The notes below the pieces were generated by a model. It ran no database searches, had not been told where the DNA came from, and was given only the letters and a program-made list of their open reading frames with translations. A program made the translations under genes and the position numbers. A DNA stretch of 14,066 bases, from the NCBI GenBank assembly GCA_945862475.1, contig CAMAYW010000018.1, positions 1-14,066 on the forward strand. Reading direction: 5' to 3'. Source of the stretch: Bacteriovorax stolpii. GTDB lineage: Bacteria; Bdellovibrionota; Bacteriovoracia; Bacteriovoracales; Bacteriovoracaceae. This document shows, one piece after another, positions 1 through 6,708 of the stretch; positions within the stretch are counted from its first letter, which is position 1, and each line of letters begins with the position of its first letter.

Positions 1-1429
1 CGTTACCGAGCATTTTATCGTATCGAGCTTTTTCAACGTTAAGAATTTTACCTTTAAGAGGAAGAACTGCTTGAGTCCGACGATCTCTTCCTTGTTTCGC
101 TGATCCACCCGCAGAGTCACCCTCAACGATGTAGATTTCGCAAAGTTCAGGATTTTTTTCCTGACAGTCGGCCATCTTGCCTGGAAGACCAGAAAAATCT
201 AAGGCCGTTTTTCGACGAGTGAGTTCTCTGGCTTTTCTAGCCGCCTCACGAGCTGCAGCAGCATCAATAGATTTTTTAAGAATTGTTTTACCAACGTTTG
301 GATTTTCCTCGAGATAAATTTTAAACCTATCCCCAACAAGTGAATTAACAATCCCTTCAACCTCAGAGTTACCAAGTTTTGATTTGGTTTGCCCTTCAAA
401 TTGCGGATTTGTGAGTTTAACAGACACAATCGCCGTTAAACCTTCCCTCATATCATCACCAGTAAGTGAGATTTTAATATTCTTTAAGATATTATTATCT
501 TTAGCGTAGTTATTTAAAACTCGTGTGAGAGCCGTTTTAAAACCTGAAACATGCACACCGCCTTCAGGGGTGTTAATATTGTTAGCATAAGACGTTAAGG
601 TTTCTGTGTAACCATCAGTCCATTGCATGGCGACTTCAACTTCGTAATTATCTCGTGATTGAAAGAAATAAATCGGTTCTTTGTGTATAGGAGTTTTAGC
701 TCGATTTAAATACTGAACAAATTCACCAAGTCCACCTTCATAGTGGAATGTTTCTGTTTTTTCGCTTCGTTCATCAAAAATAACAATCTTAAGGCCTTTA
801 TTTAAGAAGGCCATCTCACGAAATCTATTAGCTAAAGTATCGTAGCTGTATTCATGGACTTCAAAAATTTCGTTGTCTGATTTAAAAGTGACTGTTGTCC
901 CAGTATCTTTTGGATCACAATCTCCAATAACTTTTAGTGGTTCTTTGGCAGCACCGTGAACAAACTCAAGGCGATGAATTTTTCCATGTTTTTTAATTTC
1001 TAGTCGAACCCACTTTGATAGGGCATTCACAACAGATGCACCCACTCCATGAAGACCACCGGAAACTTTATAGGCTCCACCCTCTTCATTAAACTTTCCA
1101 CCAGCATGAAGTTTTGTATAAACAATTTCGGCTGCTGAAATTTTTTCTGTCGGGTGAATATCAGTTGGAATCCCACGTCCGTTATCCACAACTGTGAGTG
1201 AGTTATCCACGTGAATGACAACTTTTATTTCACTACAATAACCCGCAAGTGCTTCATCAACGGCATTATCCACAATTTCATAAACGCAGTGGTGAAAACC
1301 GCGAAAGCCGGTGTCTCCAATATACATCCCTGGGCGTTTTCTAACGGCCTCAAGTCCTTCCAGAATTTTAATCTGGTTAGCATTGTATTCGGTATTAACT
1401 TTTGAAATCGAATCAGAAGTTTGATTCAT
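1..1429 (-). CDS. gyrB: DNA gyrase subunit B, 5' part (truncated by window edge)
   Basis: ATPase subunit of DNA gyrase, which introduces negative supercoils with GyrA. About 476 codons are present. The GHKL ATPase motifs are visible: EIVDNAVDEA at about residues 51-60 (catalytic E, Mg-binding N), DNGRGIP at about 82-88, and the ATP lid GGLHGVG at about 124-130. The TOPRIM motif EGDSAGG is read from about positions 97-117, followed by KQGRDRRTQAVLPLKGK and LNVEKAR. The gene leaves the window inside TOPRIM, so the acidic DxD pair and the C-terminus are not seen. The ATG at 1429 follows the recF stop by 11 nt, and its AGGAG ribosome-binding site overlaps that stop, so the two are translationally linked. 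ParE is the alternative, but the recF-gyrB order and the Gyr-like motifs favour GyrB. Three TTATCCAC motifs lie in the 5' part. Confidence 0.97.
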   Translation of the reverse strand, partial: MNQTSDSISKVNTEYNANQIKILEGLEAVRKRPGMYIGDTGFRGFHHCVYEIVDNAVDEALAGYCSEIKVVIHVDNSLTVVDNGRGIPTDIHPTEKISAAEIVYTKLHAGGKFNEEGGAYKVSGGLHGVGASVVNALSKWVRLEIKKHGKIHRLEFVHGAAKEPLKVIGDCDPKDTGTTVTFKSDNEIFEVHEYSYDTLANRFREMAFLNKGLKIVIFDERSEKTETFHYEGGLGEFVQYLNRAKTPIHKEPIYFFQSRDNYEVEVAMQWTDGYTETLTSYANNINTPEGGVHVSGFKTALTRVLNNYAKDNNILKNIKISLTGDDMREGLTAIVSVKLTNPQFEGQTKSKLGNSEVEGIVNSLVGDRFKIYLEENPNVGKTILKKSIDAAAAREAARKARELTRRKTALDFSGLPGKMADCQEKNPELCEIYIVEGDSAGGSAKQGRDRRTQAVLPLKGKILNVEKARYDKMLGN

Positions 1430-1440
1430 TCGAGCTGCTC

Positions 1441-2541
1441 CTATCCATGGTTTTTGAGCGATCCATGTTCAATATAAAACTTCCTTGAAGCTGGAATCTT
1501 TTCCAGCTCCTTCCCAAAATTCTCATTTGCCGTCGTGATTAAAACCTGAAAATCTTTTGTCTCCAGGTATTGAATCAAGTTTTTCCATCTTAGGCTGTCT
1601 AACTCGCCTGAAACGTCGTCAATTAAGACTATGGGATAAGAGGTAAATTTATACCGAAAAAGCTCAATATAGGCAAATATCAAGCTCAGAAAGGCCATTT
1701 TCTGTTGCCCCAAAGAACAGAATTCAAACGCGTTGAGTCCATCAAAACTGAAAATAAAGTCATCTCGATGAATACCAACCTGTGTCACTTGTGATTTTAT
1801 GTCAGAATTTTCCTGGTGACGATAGAAGTCATAAATCCTTTTCTCATCCCAGTGAATAAATAAGCTATCTAATGTGAGTTCTAGAGCATGTTCTTCAGCA
1901 AAAATAGCTTTAAATGTAGGAGTAATAAATTGATTGAGAGAGGCCAAAAATTCAAATCTTCTTCTTGTAAGAAAAGCAGAATATTCCGAAACCTGTAAAT
2001 CAATCGCTGATAATTGGGCAGAAACCGTTCTTCCACCAATAGATAAAAGCGAATTTCTAAACCTCATGGATTTTTGAAACTTACCTAATACCTGTTTATA
2101 TTCCTTATCCATGATGGAAATGTGTGAATCAAGCCACTGTCTTCTAAAAGTGGAACTAGTATGGAATTGATACGAATCAAATGGATTGATAAAAATTGAA
2201 GTTGAAGGAGTTTTTGATTTTTCAATTTTATTATTTAAAAATCTCTCCTCTAGATTTTCAGTCATCCTCAATGAGTAGGGGAGTAATTCTTCATTCGTAT
2301 CAAAAACTGCCTGCAGGATGAGTTCCGGATTTTCTCCCTCAATATTAATCATTTGGGCATAATCTGTATTTTTTCTAAAGGATTTTTTATTTGTTAAAAA
2401 GAATATGGCCTCTAAAAGATTAGTTTTACCATTTCCATTTTGTCCAAAGATACAGTTTATCGAGGGAGAGAAATCAAAAATAGAATTTTTGAGATTTCTG
2501 AAGTTTTGCGTTTGTAATTTTTTAATTTTCCAACAATTCAT
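1441..2541 (-). CDS. recF: DNA replication and repair protein RecF
   Basis: SMC/ABC-type ATPase that binds DNA at single-strand gaps and, with RecO and RecR, helps load RecA. The 366-residue length is normal for the family. Visible motifs are the start IKKLQTQNFRNL, typical of RecF; Walker A GQNGNGKTN at about residues 33-41; the ABC signature CSLGQQK in the C-terminal third; and Walker B PIVLIDDVSGELD near the end. The ATG at 2541 is preferred because it places the IKKL strand close to the N-terminus as in relatives. A TTG at 2547, directly after the dnaN stop, would add only two residues (MW). Neither start has a strong Shine-Dalgarno, so translation is probably coupled to dnaN, whose stop lies 6 nt upstream. 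The gene sits in the dnaN-recF-gyrB operon. Confidence 0.96.
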   Translation of the reverse strand: MNCWKIKKLQTQNFRNLKNSIFDFSPSINCIFGQNGNGKTNLLEAIFFLTNKKSFRKNTDYAQMINIEGENPELILQAVFDTNEELLPYSLRMTENLEERFLNNKIEKSKTPSTSIFINPFDSYQFHTSSTFRRQWLDSHISIMDKEYKQVLGKFQKSMRFRNSLLSIGGRTVSAQLSAIDLQVSEYSAFLTRRRFEFLASLNQFITPTFKAIFAEEHALELTLDSLFIHWDEKRIYDFYRHQENSDIKSQVTQVGIHRDDFIFSFDGLNAFEFCSLGQQKMAFLSLIFAYIELFRYKFTSYPIVLIDDVSGELDSLRWKNLIQYLETKDFQVLITTANENFGKELEKIPASRKFYIEHGSLKNHG

Positions 2542-2547
2542 CCACAA

Positions 2548-3660
2548 TTACAGTTTAAGTGGCATGATAATCCCAAGAAACTCAGGAAGATCATCTGCTT
2601 TTATGACCACTGGACTCAATTCATTATTAAATTCAAATGTCACATCAGTTTCATTGAGAACAGAAAGACTTTCAATTAGGTATTTTGCATTAAAACCAAT
2701 TTCTGTCGCTTTCCCATCATAACTAATAGGTAGAGTTTCAGTTGCCTGACCTAGAGCTGGGTGATTTGTTGAAATAACTAATTCGTTTTGGTGAATATTA
2801 AATTTAACACCATTGGTTTTTTCATTGGAAAGAATCTTTATTCTTTTAACGGCATTTAAAACAGCATTCCTATCAATTAAAAAACGATTTGTTGTTTTTG
2901 AAGGAATGACAGTTTGATATTTTGGATACTCTCTAGCGATGAGGCGAATAGATAAATAGTACTCATTTCGTGCATTCACAAACATAAACGATTCATCAAG
3001 AGACATTGAAACATCTTCTTCTGGGTAAGTGTCTGCAATCTTTTTTAATTCTGAGATCCCTTTTCTAGGTATAATAACTCCATCAGTGAGGAATTTATTT
3101 TCTCCAATAAACTCATGGGTATCTAGAAGTGCTAGCCTATGGCCATCAATGGCAACTGATCTTAGTTTTGAATCCGTCATCTGGAGATAGATACCATTAA
3201 GGTACAATCTTGTTTCATCCGTAGAAATCGCGTGGGATGTTTTATTAATAATATGAGCAATTTGTTTTGTTTTTAATCTAAATTCTGAACTTTGATTTTG
3301 GAAACTTAACTGAGGAAACTCTTCAGCTCCAATAATCAAGAGTGAATAATTGATATTTTTACAACTAAGATTTAAAAGATTGTTGCTATCAACATTCAAA
3401 ACAACATCATCATTGGGTAGTTCTCTAAGAATATCAGCTATATTTTTACTATTAATACAGAACGTTCCATCTTTCTCAACATTTGCATTTAAGATTATTT
3501 TAGCTGAAACCTCTAAATCAGTTGCAATTAGTTCTAATTTTTGACCTTGGGTTTTAATTAAGCAGTTTGTAAGAATGGGTCTTGAATTCTTTTTATCCAC
3601 GACAGATAAAACTTTATTAATTGCATCTCTTAAAATTTGAGACTGAATTGTTAATTTCAT
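2548..3660 (-). CDS. dnaN: DNA polymerase III beta subunit (sliding clamp)
   Basis: Ring-shaped homodimeric clamp that tethers DNA polymerase III and other DNA enzymes to the template. The 370-residue length matches the family (about 366), and three clamp domains of about 120 residues each are expected. It begins MKLTIQSQILRDAINKV, a standard clamp N-terminus with first-helix spacing, and contains the central stretch VAIDGHRLALLDT, typical of beta clamps. It ends IIMPLKL, equivalent to the usual MPMRL tail beside the partner-binding cleft. The ATG at 3660 is supported by a GAGGG ribosome-binding site at 3667-3671 with a 6-nt spacer. It is the first gene of a leftward dnaN-recF-gyrB unit, cut off from dnaA by a terminator and a gap of about 500 bp, so it probably has its own promoter. 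Confidence 0.98.
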   Translation of the reverse strand: MKLTIQSQILRDAINKVLSVVDKKNSRPILTNCLIKTQGQKLELIATDLEVSAKIILNANVEKDGTFCINSKNIADILRELPNDDVVLNVDSNNLLNLSCKNINYSLLIIGAEEFPQLSFQNQSSEFRLKTKQIAHIINKTSHAISTDETRLYLNGIYLQMTDSKLRSVAIDGHRLALLDTHEFIGENKFLTDGVIIPRKGISELKKIADTYPEEDVSMSLDESFMFVNARNEYYLSIRLIAREYPKYQTVIPSKTTNRFLIDRNAVLNAVKRIKILSNEKTNGVKFNIHQNELVISTNHPALGQATETLPISYDGKATEIGFNAKYLIESLSVLNETDVTFEFNNELSPVVIKADDLPEFLGIIMPLKL

Positions 3661-3683
3661 AATTTACCCTCTATAGAAGAATG

Positions 3684-3712
3684 GTTTTAGCTTTAAGCAT
3701 TCAGTTAATCAA
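3684..3712 (-). promoter_or_regulatory. Possible weak promoter for dnaN
   Basis: On the minus strand, TTGATT (3712-3707) is followed after 17 nt by TAAAAC (3689-3684). Each hexamer matches the sigma-70 consensus at 4 of 6 positions. It would start transcription shortly upstream of the dnaN ribosome-binding site. A promoter is needed somewhere here because dnaA ends in a terminator, but this match is weak. Confidence 0.22.
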
Positions 3713-3735
3713 GTGGAGGTCTTCTCCTGTTCCAT
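3709..3735 (-). CDS. Putative 8-codon leader ORF upstream of dnaN
   Basis: On the minus strand an AAGGAGG at 3750-3744, a full Shine-Dalgarno match and the strongest I noticed in the window, stands 8 nt before an ATG at 3735. The ATG opens MEQEKTST and stops with TGA at 3711-3709, about 48 nt before the dnaN ATG. It could be a leader peptide that tunes dnaN translation. It could also be a chance product of the purine-rich strand in an origin region. No family is recognisable at this length. Confidence 0.25.
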   Translation of the reverse strand: MEQEKTST

Positions 3736-3750
3736 TTTCTTTTCCTCCTT

Positions 3751-3784
3751 CTTATATATTTCTTTATATTCTTTATTATTATTA
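3751..3784. other. AT-rich tract, candidate DNA unwinding element
   Basis: The tract has only 3 G/C in 34 bases and includes TATATA and TTATTATTATTA runs. It is followed directly by CCTGGG and a degenerate DnaA box at 3795-3803. Triplets with a central A face that box, as in the DnaA-trio arrangement known from bacterial origins, but the third base does not fit the trio consensus. Calling it an unwinding element is inference. Confidence 0.35.
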
Positions 3785-4014
3785 CCTGGGAATGTGTGGA
3801 TGGATCTTAAGGTTTTCTTTAGATATTAGTGGTTTAACCTTAATTTTATCCTAAGTTTTCAACACCAACTAAGGCCAAATGACTTTTTTTTATTTCGTAT
3901 ATTAGTCTTTTCCTGTTGGACATTTGTCATCCCTCAATGAACTTCATGTTGGGGCCGTGGGAAACTTTTTATGACACGAGATATAATAATCTTTTCTTCC
4001 ATTTCACGGTCTTT

Positions 4015-4035
4015 CTATCCACAAATTTTTCCACA
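4015..4035 (+). promoter_or_regulatory. Pair of near-consensus DnaA boxes
   Basis: CTATCCACA (4015-4023) and TTTTCCACA (4027-4035) are each one mismatch from TTATCCACA. They lie in the same orientation with start points 12 bp apart, in the gap downstream of dnaA. Tandem same-strand boxes at this spacing suit cooperative DnaA binding, but binding has not been shown. Confidence 0.45.
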
Positions 4036-4105
4036 TTGTTTATGGATTTCGTGTTTATAACAATTTTCCCACTGTTGAAGGTGTTGGATTGTTGATGAGA
4101 GATAC

Positions 4106-4136
4106 AAAAAAAAGGCCCAGATTAACTCCGGGCCTT
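4106..4136 (-). terminator. Intrinsic terminator of dnaA
   Basis: Read on the minus strand, AAGGCCC (4136-4130) pairs with GGGCCTT (4118-4112). The stem extends inward by G·U, G-C and A-U pairs around a GTTAA loop, and eight T residues (4113-4106) complete the Rho-independent form. It lies 28 nt after the dnaA stop. The plus-strand reading has no following T run, so it acts in one direction. It separates dnaA from dnaN and limits read-through into the candidate origin. Confidence 0.85.
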
Positions 4137-4163
4137 CGAATTCTTCGAAATGTTTATTAATGT

Positions 4164-5765
4164 TTAGAGCTGCTTTTCAATATCCAATAACTGTTGGGCA
4201 AGTTGGCCATCAATCTTTATTTTGTCCGTGATGGTTTTTATGGCGTGTAGGACTGTTGAATGATCCCTACCTGAAAAAAACTGTCCATTATCTTTTAAGG
4301 TCGGTTTGAGCATCTTACTTACGAGGTACATGGCCACTTGTCTTGGAAGGGCGACTTCTTTCGTTTTAGCCTTTCCTCGTATGTCACCCATAGGAATTTT
4401 ATAATAATTGGCGACAGTCTTTGTGATGGTTTCAATCGTTAAATTTTTCTGGTTCTCTAGCTCATCATTGAGCTTTAAATGTTCTTTAGCTACCTCAAGG
4501 TCAATATCAACCTTTAATATCGAGGTCACTGCACCAAGCTTAATTAGGCATCCCTCTAATTCACGAATATTATTTTTTACACATTTTGCAACTAGATTCA
4601 CAACATCATCACTTAAGTAGACGTCTTTCTCTATGGCCTTCTTTTTAAGGATGGCAATTCGTGTTTCAAAATCAGGTTGTTGAATTTCTACTGGAAGAGC
4701 TGAGGATAATCGAGTTCTTATCCTGTCCTCGATTCCATCAATCTCCTTGGGAGTTTTATCAGATGTAAAAACCAACTGTTTTCCCTTACTGATGAGATCA
4801 TTAAAGATATGGAAAAACATTTCTTGCGTTGTTGTTTTGTTTTTTAATTCGTGGATATCATCGATAATTAAAATATCTGTATTATCAGTATATTGAAGTT
4901 TAAACTCATTTACTCTTTGCTTTTTAATAGCATCCACCATCTCATTCATAAAGCGATTTGCTGAAGTTAAACAGATGCGCATGCTAGGTTTATGACTTTG
5001 AACATAATTTGCAATGGCTTGAATGAGGTGAGTTTTTCCAAGCCCAGAGTTCCCATATATATATAGTGCGGGATAGGTTTTTCCCGGATCTTTTGCCACT
5101 GCCATTGAGAGGGCGTGGGCTATATTGTTGGATGGACCAATAATAAAATTATTAAAATTTTTAGTTAAATCAATTTGGTGTGAGTTACCTGCGTTCTGAT
5201 GCTCGATAACTTGGGATTCAACAGCTTTAAAAAGATCATCTTTTGTTGGTTCTAGTTCTTCTATAAAGAAGGATGAACTTTTAACGGATTCAGGCTTTTT
5301 AGATTTGATGGTATTTAAAATATTCTCAGAATTTGAACTCAAGCTTACTGATGGTGAGCCAATAACTTGAACCTCTAAATGATACTGTTTCCCAAGAATT
5401 TCATGCAGGGCCTGTTTAATTGTTTCAGGGTAATGCGTTTCAATCATCTTTTTTATAAAGCTTGTTGTAACAACGACTTCAACAATGTTTTGTCTGATAG
5501 CGCTTACAGTGAAGGAGTTGGCAAAGTAAGCATGAAACTTGTTTGGATTAATTAGGTTTTTAATGTTTTCCAATAATGCATCGGTAATGGTCTTAAGTTC
5601 CTCAGATGAAAATTCTGAGGATAAAGAGTTGTTTTCATTACTAATAGGAAGGTTTTGGAGGGTTTTTTCCACAATAATAGGACTGACTTCACTTTTAACT
5701 GATGCGGCGCCTTCGTTTAATCCATCAAGTTTTAAAAAGTGATTAAAAGGAAATTTTTGTGTCAT
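4164..5765 (-). CDS. dnaA: Chromosomal replication initiator protein DnaA
   Basis: AAA+ initiator that binds DnaA boxes, oligomerises with ATP, opens the origin and recruits helicase. At 533 residues it is longer than usual (about 450-470). Residues 1-53 form an extra low-complexity leader before the domain I helix (EELKTITDALLENIKNL from about 55). A linker at about 138-200 leads to the AAA+ domain with Walker A GNSGLGKTH (about 238-246) and Walker B ILIIDDIHEL (about 298-307). Domain IV carries the DNA-binding signature SGRDHSTVLHA (about 498-508). The arginine-finger segment reads IRTRLSSALPVEI where most relatives have LRSRFEWGL-I. The ATG at 5765 has only a weak AAGAG ribosome-binding site, but no alternative start codon lies near residue 50, so the extension appears real. 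It is transcribed alone, ending at the terminator at 4106-4136. Confidence 0.98.
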   Translation of the reverse strand: MTQKFPFNHFLKLDGLNEGAASVKSEVSPIIVEKTLQNLPISNENNSLSSEFSSEELKTITDALLENIKNLINPNKFHAYFANSFTVSAIRQNIVEVVVTTSFIKKMIETHYPETIKQALHEILGKQYHLEVQVIGSPSVSLSSNSENILNTIKSKKPESVKSSSFFIEELEPTKDDLFKAVESQVIEHQNAGNSHQIDLTKNFNNFIIGPSNNIAHALSMAVAKDPGKTYPALYIYGNSGLGKTHLIQAIANYVQSHKPSMRICLTSANRFMNEMVDAIKKQRVNEFKLQYTDNTDILIIDDIHELKNKTTTQEMFFHIFNDLISKGKQLVFTSDKTPKEIDGIEDRIRTRLSSALPVEIQQPDFETRIAILKKKAIEKDVYLSDDVVNLVAKCVKNNIRELEGCLIKLGAVTSILKVDIDLEVAKEHLKLNDELENQKNLTIETITKTVANYYKIPMGDIRGKAKTKEVALPRQVAMYLVSKMLKPTLKDNGQFFSGRDHSTVLHAIKTITDKIKIDGQLAQQLLDIEKQL

Positions 5766-5773
5766 GTGAATAA
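5765..5773 (-). promoter_or_regulatory. DnaA box abutting the dnaA start
   Basis: The minus strand reads TTATTCACA, matching the relaxed consensus TTATNCACA exactly and the strict box at 8/9. It overlaps the first base of the dnaA ATG. A box here would fit DnaA repressing its own gene. A second, weaker copy, ATATTCACA, lies in the same orientation at 5869-5877. The autoregulatory role is inferred. Confidence 0.4.
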
Positions 5774-5885
5774 ATTCTCTTGGGTAAGCTTTAAAAAGTT
5801 TAAGATAGGTAGCACTTCACCAAATTATTTTCAATCAATGGCCTCTTACAAGACCTTACTCTGACGCTTGTGAATATAAATCTTA

Positions 5886-5914
5886 TTGACCCGGGCCCAG
5901 ATTTCCTGTAATAA
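5886..5914 (+). promoter_or_regulatory. Probable promoter of the rpmH operon
   Basis: TTGACC (5886-5891) matches the -35 consensus at 5/6. TAATAA at 5909-5914 sits after a 17-nt spacer; TGTAAT at 5907-5912 is a better hexamer (5/6) but leaves a 15-nt spacer. A CCGGGCCC stretch fills part of the spacer. It lies about 45 nt before the rpmH start with no other gene between, which fits the head of the rightward operon. Confidence 0.45.
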
Positions 5915-5959
5915 AGACATTCCAAAATTTTACCTAGTTAATTTTCTAAGGACCTCAAT

Positions 5960-6118
5960 ATGAGTATGCAAAAAAGAACTTGGCAGCCAAAAAAACTTAA
6001 AAGACTTCGTGATCATGGCTTTTTAGCTAGAATGTCTTCAACTGGTGGAAAAAAAGTCATTAGCCGTCGTCGTGCTAAAGGCCGTAAGCAACTTACAGTT
6101 TCTACAGGTACAAAGTAA
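5960..6118 (+). CDS. rpmH: Large ribosomal subunit protein bL34
   Basis: Small, very basic protein of the 50S subunit. The 52-residue product reads MSMQKRTWQPKKLKRLRDHG, then FLARMSSTGGKKVISRRRAKGR and a short QLTVSTGTK tail. This is the L34 pattern KRTxQP...HGFxARM...GxxVIxxRRxKGRxxL. The ATG at 5960 has an AAGGA ribosome-binding site at 5948-5952 with a 7-nt spacer; the ATG two codons later (5966) would give the more usual short N-terminus. It heads the rightward operon opposite dnaA, its classical position in many bacteria, and is followed after 9 nt by rnpA. Confidence 0.97.
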   Translation: MSMQKRTWQPKKLKRLRDHGFLARMSSTGGKKVISRRRAKGRKQLTVSTGTK

Positions 6119-6127
6119 TTTTTTGAG

Positions 6128-6484
6128 ATGAGTTCTGCCACTAACGGCTTTCCTAAATCTCTGAAACTTACCCAAAAAAAAGATTTTGAATATTTGCGTG
6201 AACAGAGCAGTCGCTGCTTTGTTCACCCATTGCTTTGCTTTTATAAGCCTTCTCGTCTTTCACACCCCACATCACGAATTGCCTTTTCTATTTCTCGAAA
6301 GATTGGAAAGTCTCATGATCGCAATCGATTAAGAAGAGTCTTAAAAGAAGCTTTTCGACTGAACCCAGAGCTAAAAAACAAAGGTTTGGACTTTCTTTTT
6401 GTCATAACAAAGGTGCCCGACTCTTTAGAGCAGCTAGAAAAAGCCTTTTCTAAAATCTCCCGCCAGTTAATTGAGATGAAATGA
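6128..6484 (+). CDS. rnpA: Ribonuclease P protein component
   Basis: Basic protein subunit of RNase P, which helps the catalytic RNA trim the 5' leader from pre-tRNAs. The 118-residue length is typical. The start LTQKKDFEYLRE matches the conserved N-terminal leader-binding region, followed by RIAFSISRKIGKSHDRNRLRRVLKEAFR. The RNR motif at about residues 65-67, within GK-x-RNRxRR, is the family signature. The ATG at 6128 has a poor ribosome-binding site and lies 9 nt after rpmH, so coupling is likely. Its TGA overlaps the yidD ATG in ATGA at 6481-6484. The rpmH-rnpA-yidD-yidC order is conserved widely. Confidence 0.96.
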   Translation: MSSATNGFPKSLKLTQKKDFEYLREQSSRCFVHPLLCFYKPSRLSHPTSRIAFSISRKIGKSHDRNRLRRVLKEAFRLNPELKNKGLDFLFVITKVPDSLEQLEKAFSKISRQLIEMK

Positions 6485-6690
6485 AATTTTTGGCACTCTT
6501 TCTCATCAGACTTTATCAAGTGATCCTCTCTCCCTTTTTGGGAAGTAACTGTCGCTTTTATCCAACTTGTTCACAATATTCAAAAGAGTGCTTTCAAAAG
6601 TTTTCAATAGGGAAAGCTTTGTGGTATTCATCACGGCGAATTTGTAAATGTCACCCTTTTCATCCGGGCGGATTCGATCCTGTACCGTGA
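6481..6690 (+). CDS. yidD: Membrane protein insertion efficiency factor YidD
   Basis: Small membrane-associated protein thought to assist YidC in inserting inner-membrane proteins. The 69 residues contain the whole family pattern: an amphipathic N-terminus (residues 1-20, FLALFLIRLYQVILSPFLG), then CRFYPTCSQYS (about 24-34, two conserved Cys), and a C-terminal RICKCHPFHPGGFDPVP. Its ATG overlaps the rnpA stop by 4 nt, implying coupled translation, and yidC follows 18 nt after its stop. Confidence 0.95.
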   Translation: MKFLALFLIRLYQVILSPFLGSNCRFYPTCSQYSKECFQKFSIGKALWYSSRRICKCHPFHPGGFDPVP

Positions 6691-6708
6691 TCTTTTTGGA
6701 GTTAATAC

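Larger units (their letters stand above)
3661..4163. other. Candidate oriC region between dnaN and dnaA
   Basis: This is the only long non-coding gap in the window. Near-matches to the DnaA box TTATCCACA are CTATCCACA at 4015-4023 (8/9) and TTTTCCACA at 4027-4035 (8/9), both on the plus strand, and the weaker minus-strand CCATCCACA at 3795-3803 (7/9). A very AT-rich tract at 3751-3784 has 3 G/C in 34 bases. It runs into a TTATTATTATTA stretch, then the GC cluster CCTGGG (3785-3790) and the 3795 box. This resembles an unwinding element beside a DnaA box. An 8-bp inverted repeat pairs 3807-3814 with 3836-3843. The dnaA terminator occupies the right end. There is no perfect DnaA box here, so the assignment rests on position and composition. 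The dnaA-rpmH gap is the alternative. Confidence 0.5.

Noticed and set aside
1203..1218. A third parS-like CACGTG site in gyrB
   Set aside because: Only the central CACGTG and a few arm bases match (about 11 of 16), the arms are not symmetrical, and the Val-Asp-Asn coding explains the left half.
2405..2722. 105-codon plus-strand frame across the recF-dnaN junction
   Set aside because: It is antisense to two well-supported genes and spans their conserved ends; it looks like a shadow frame.
3982..3987. Plus-strand TATAAT as a promoter in the dnaN-dnaA gap
   Set aside because: No -35-like hexamer lies 16-18 nt upstream, and a transcript would run antisense into dnaA.
4135..4149. TTCGAA repeat just before the dnaA terminator as a separate regulatory site
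   Set aside because: Two short self-complementary hexamers 3 nt apart; too small to support a function and explained by the terminator surroundings.
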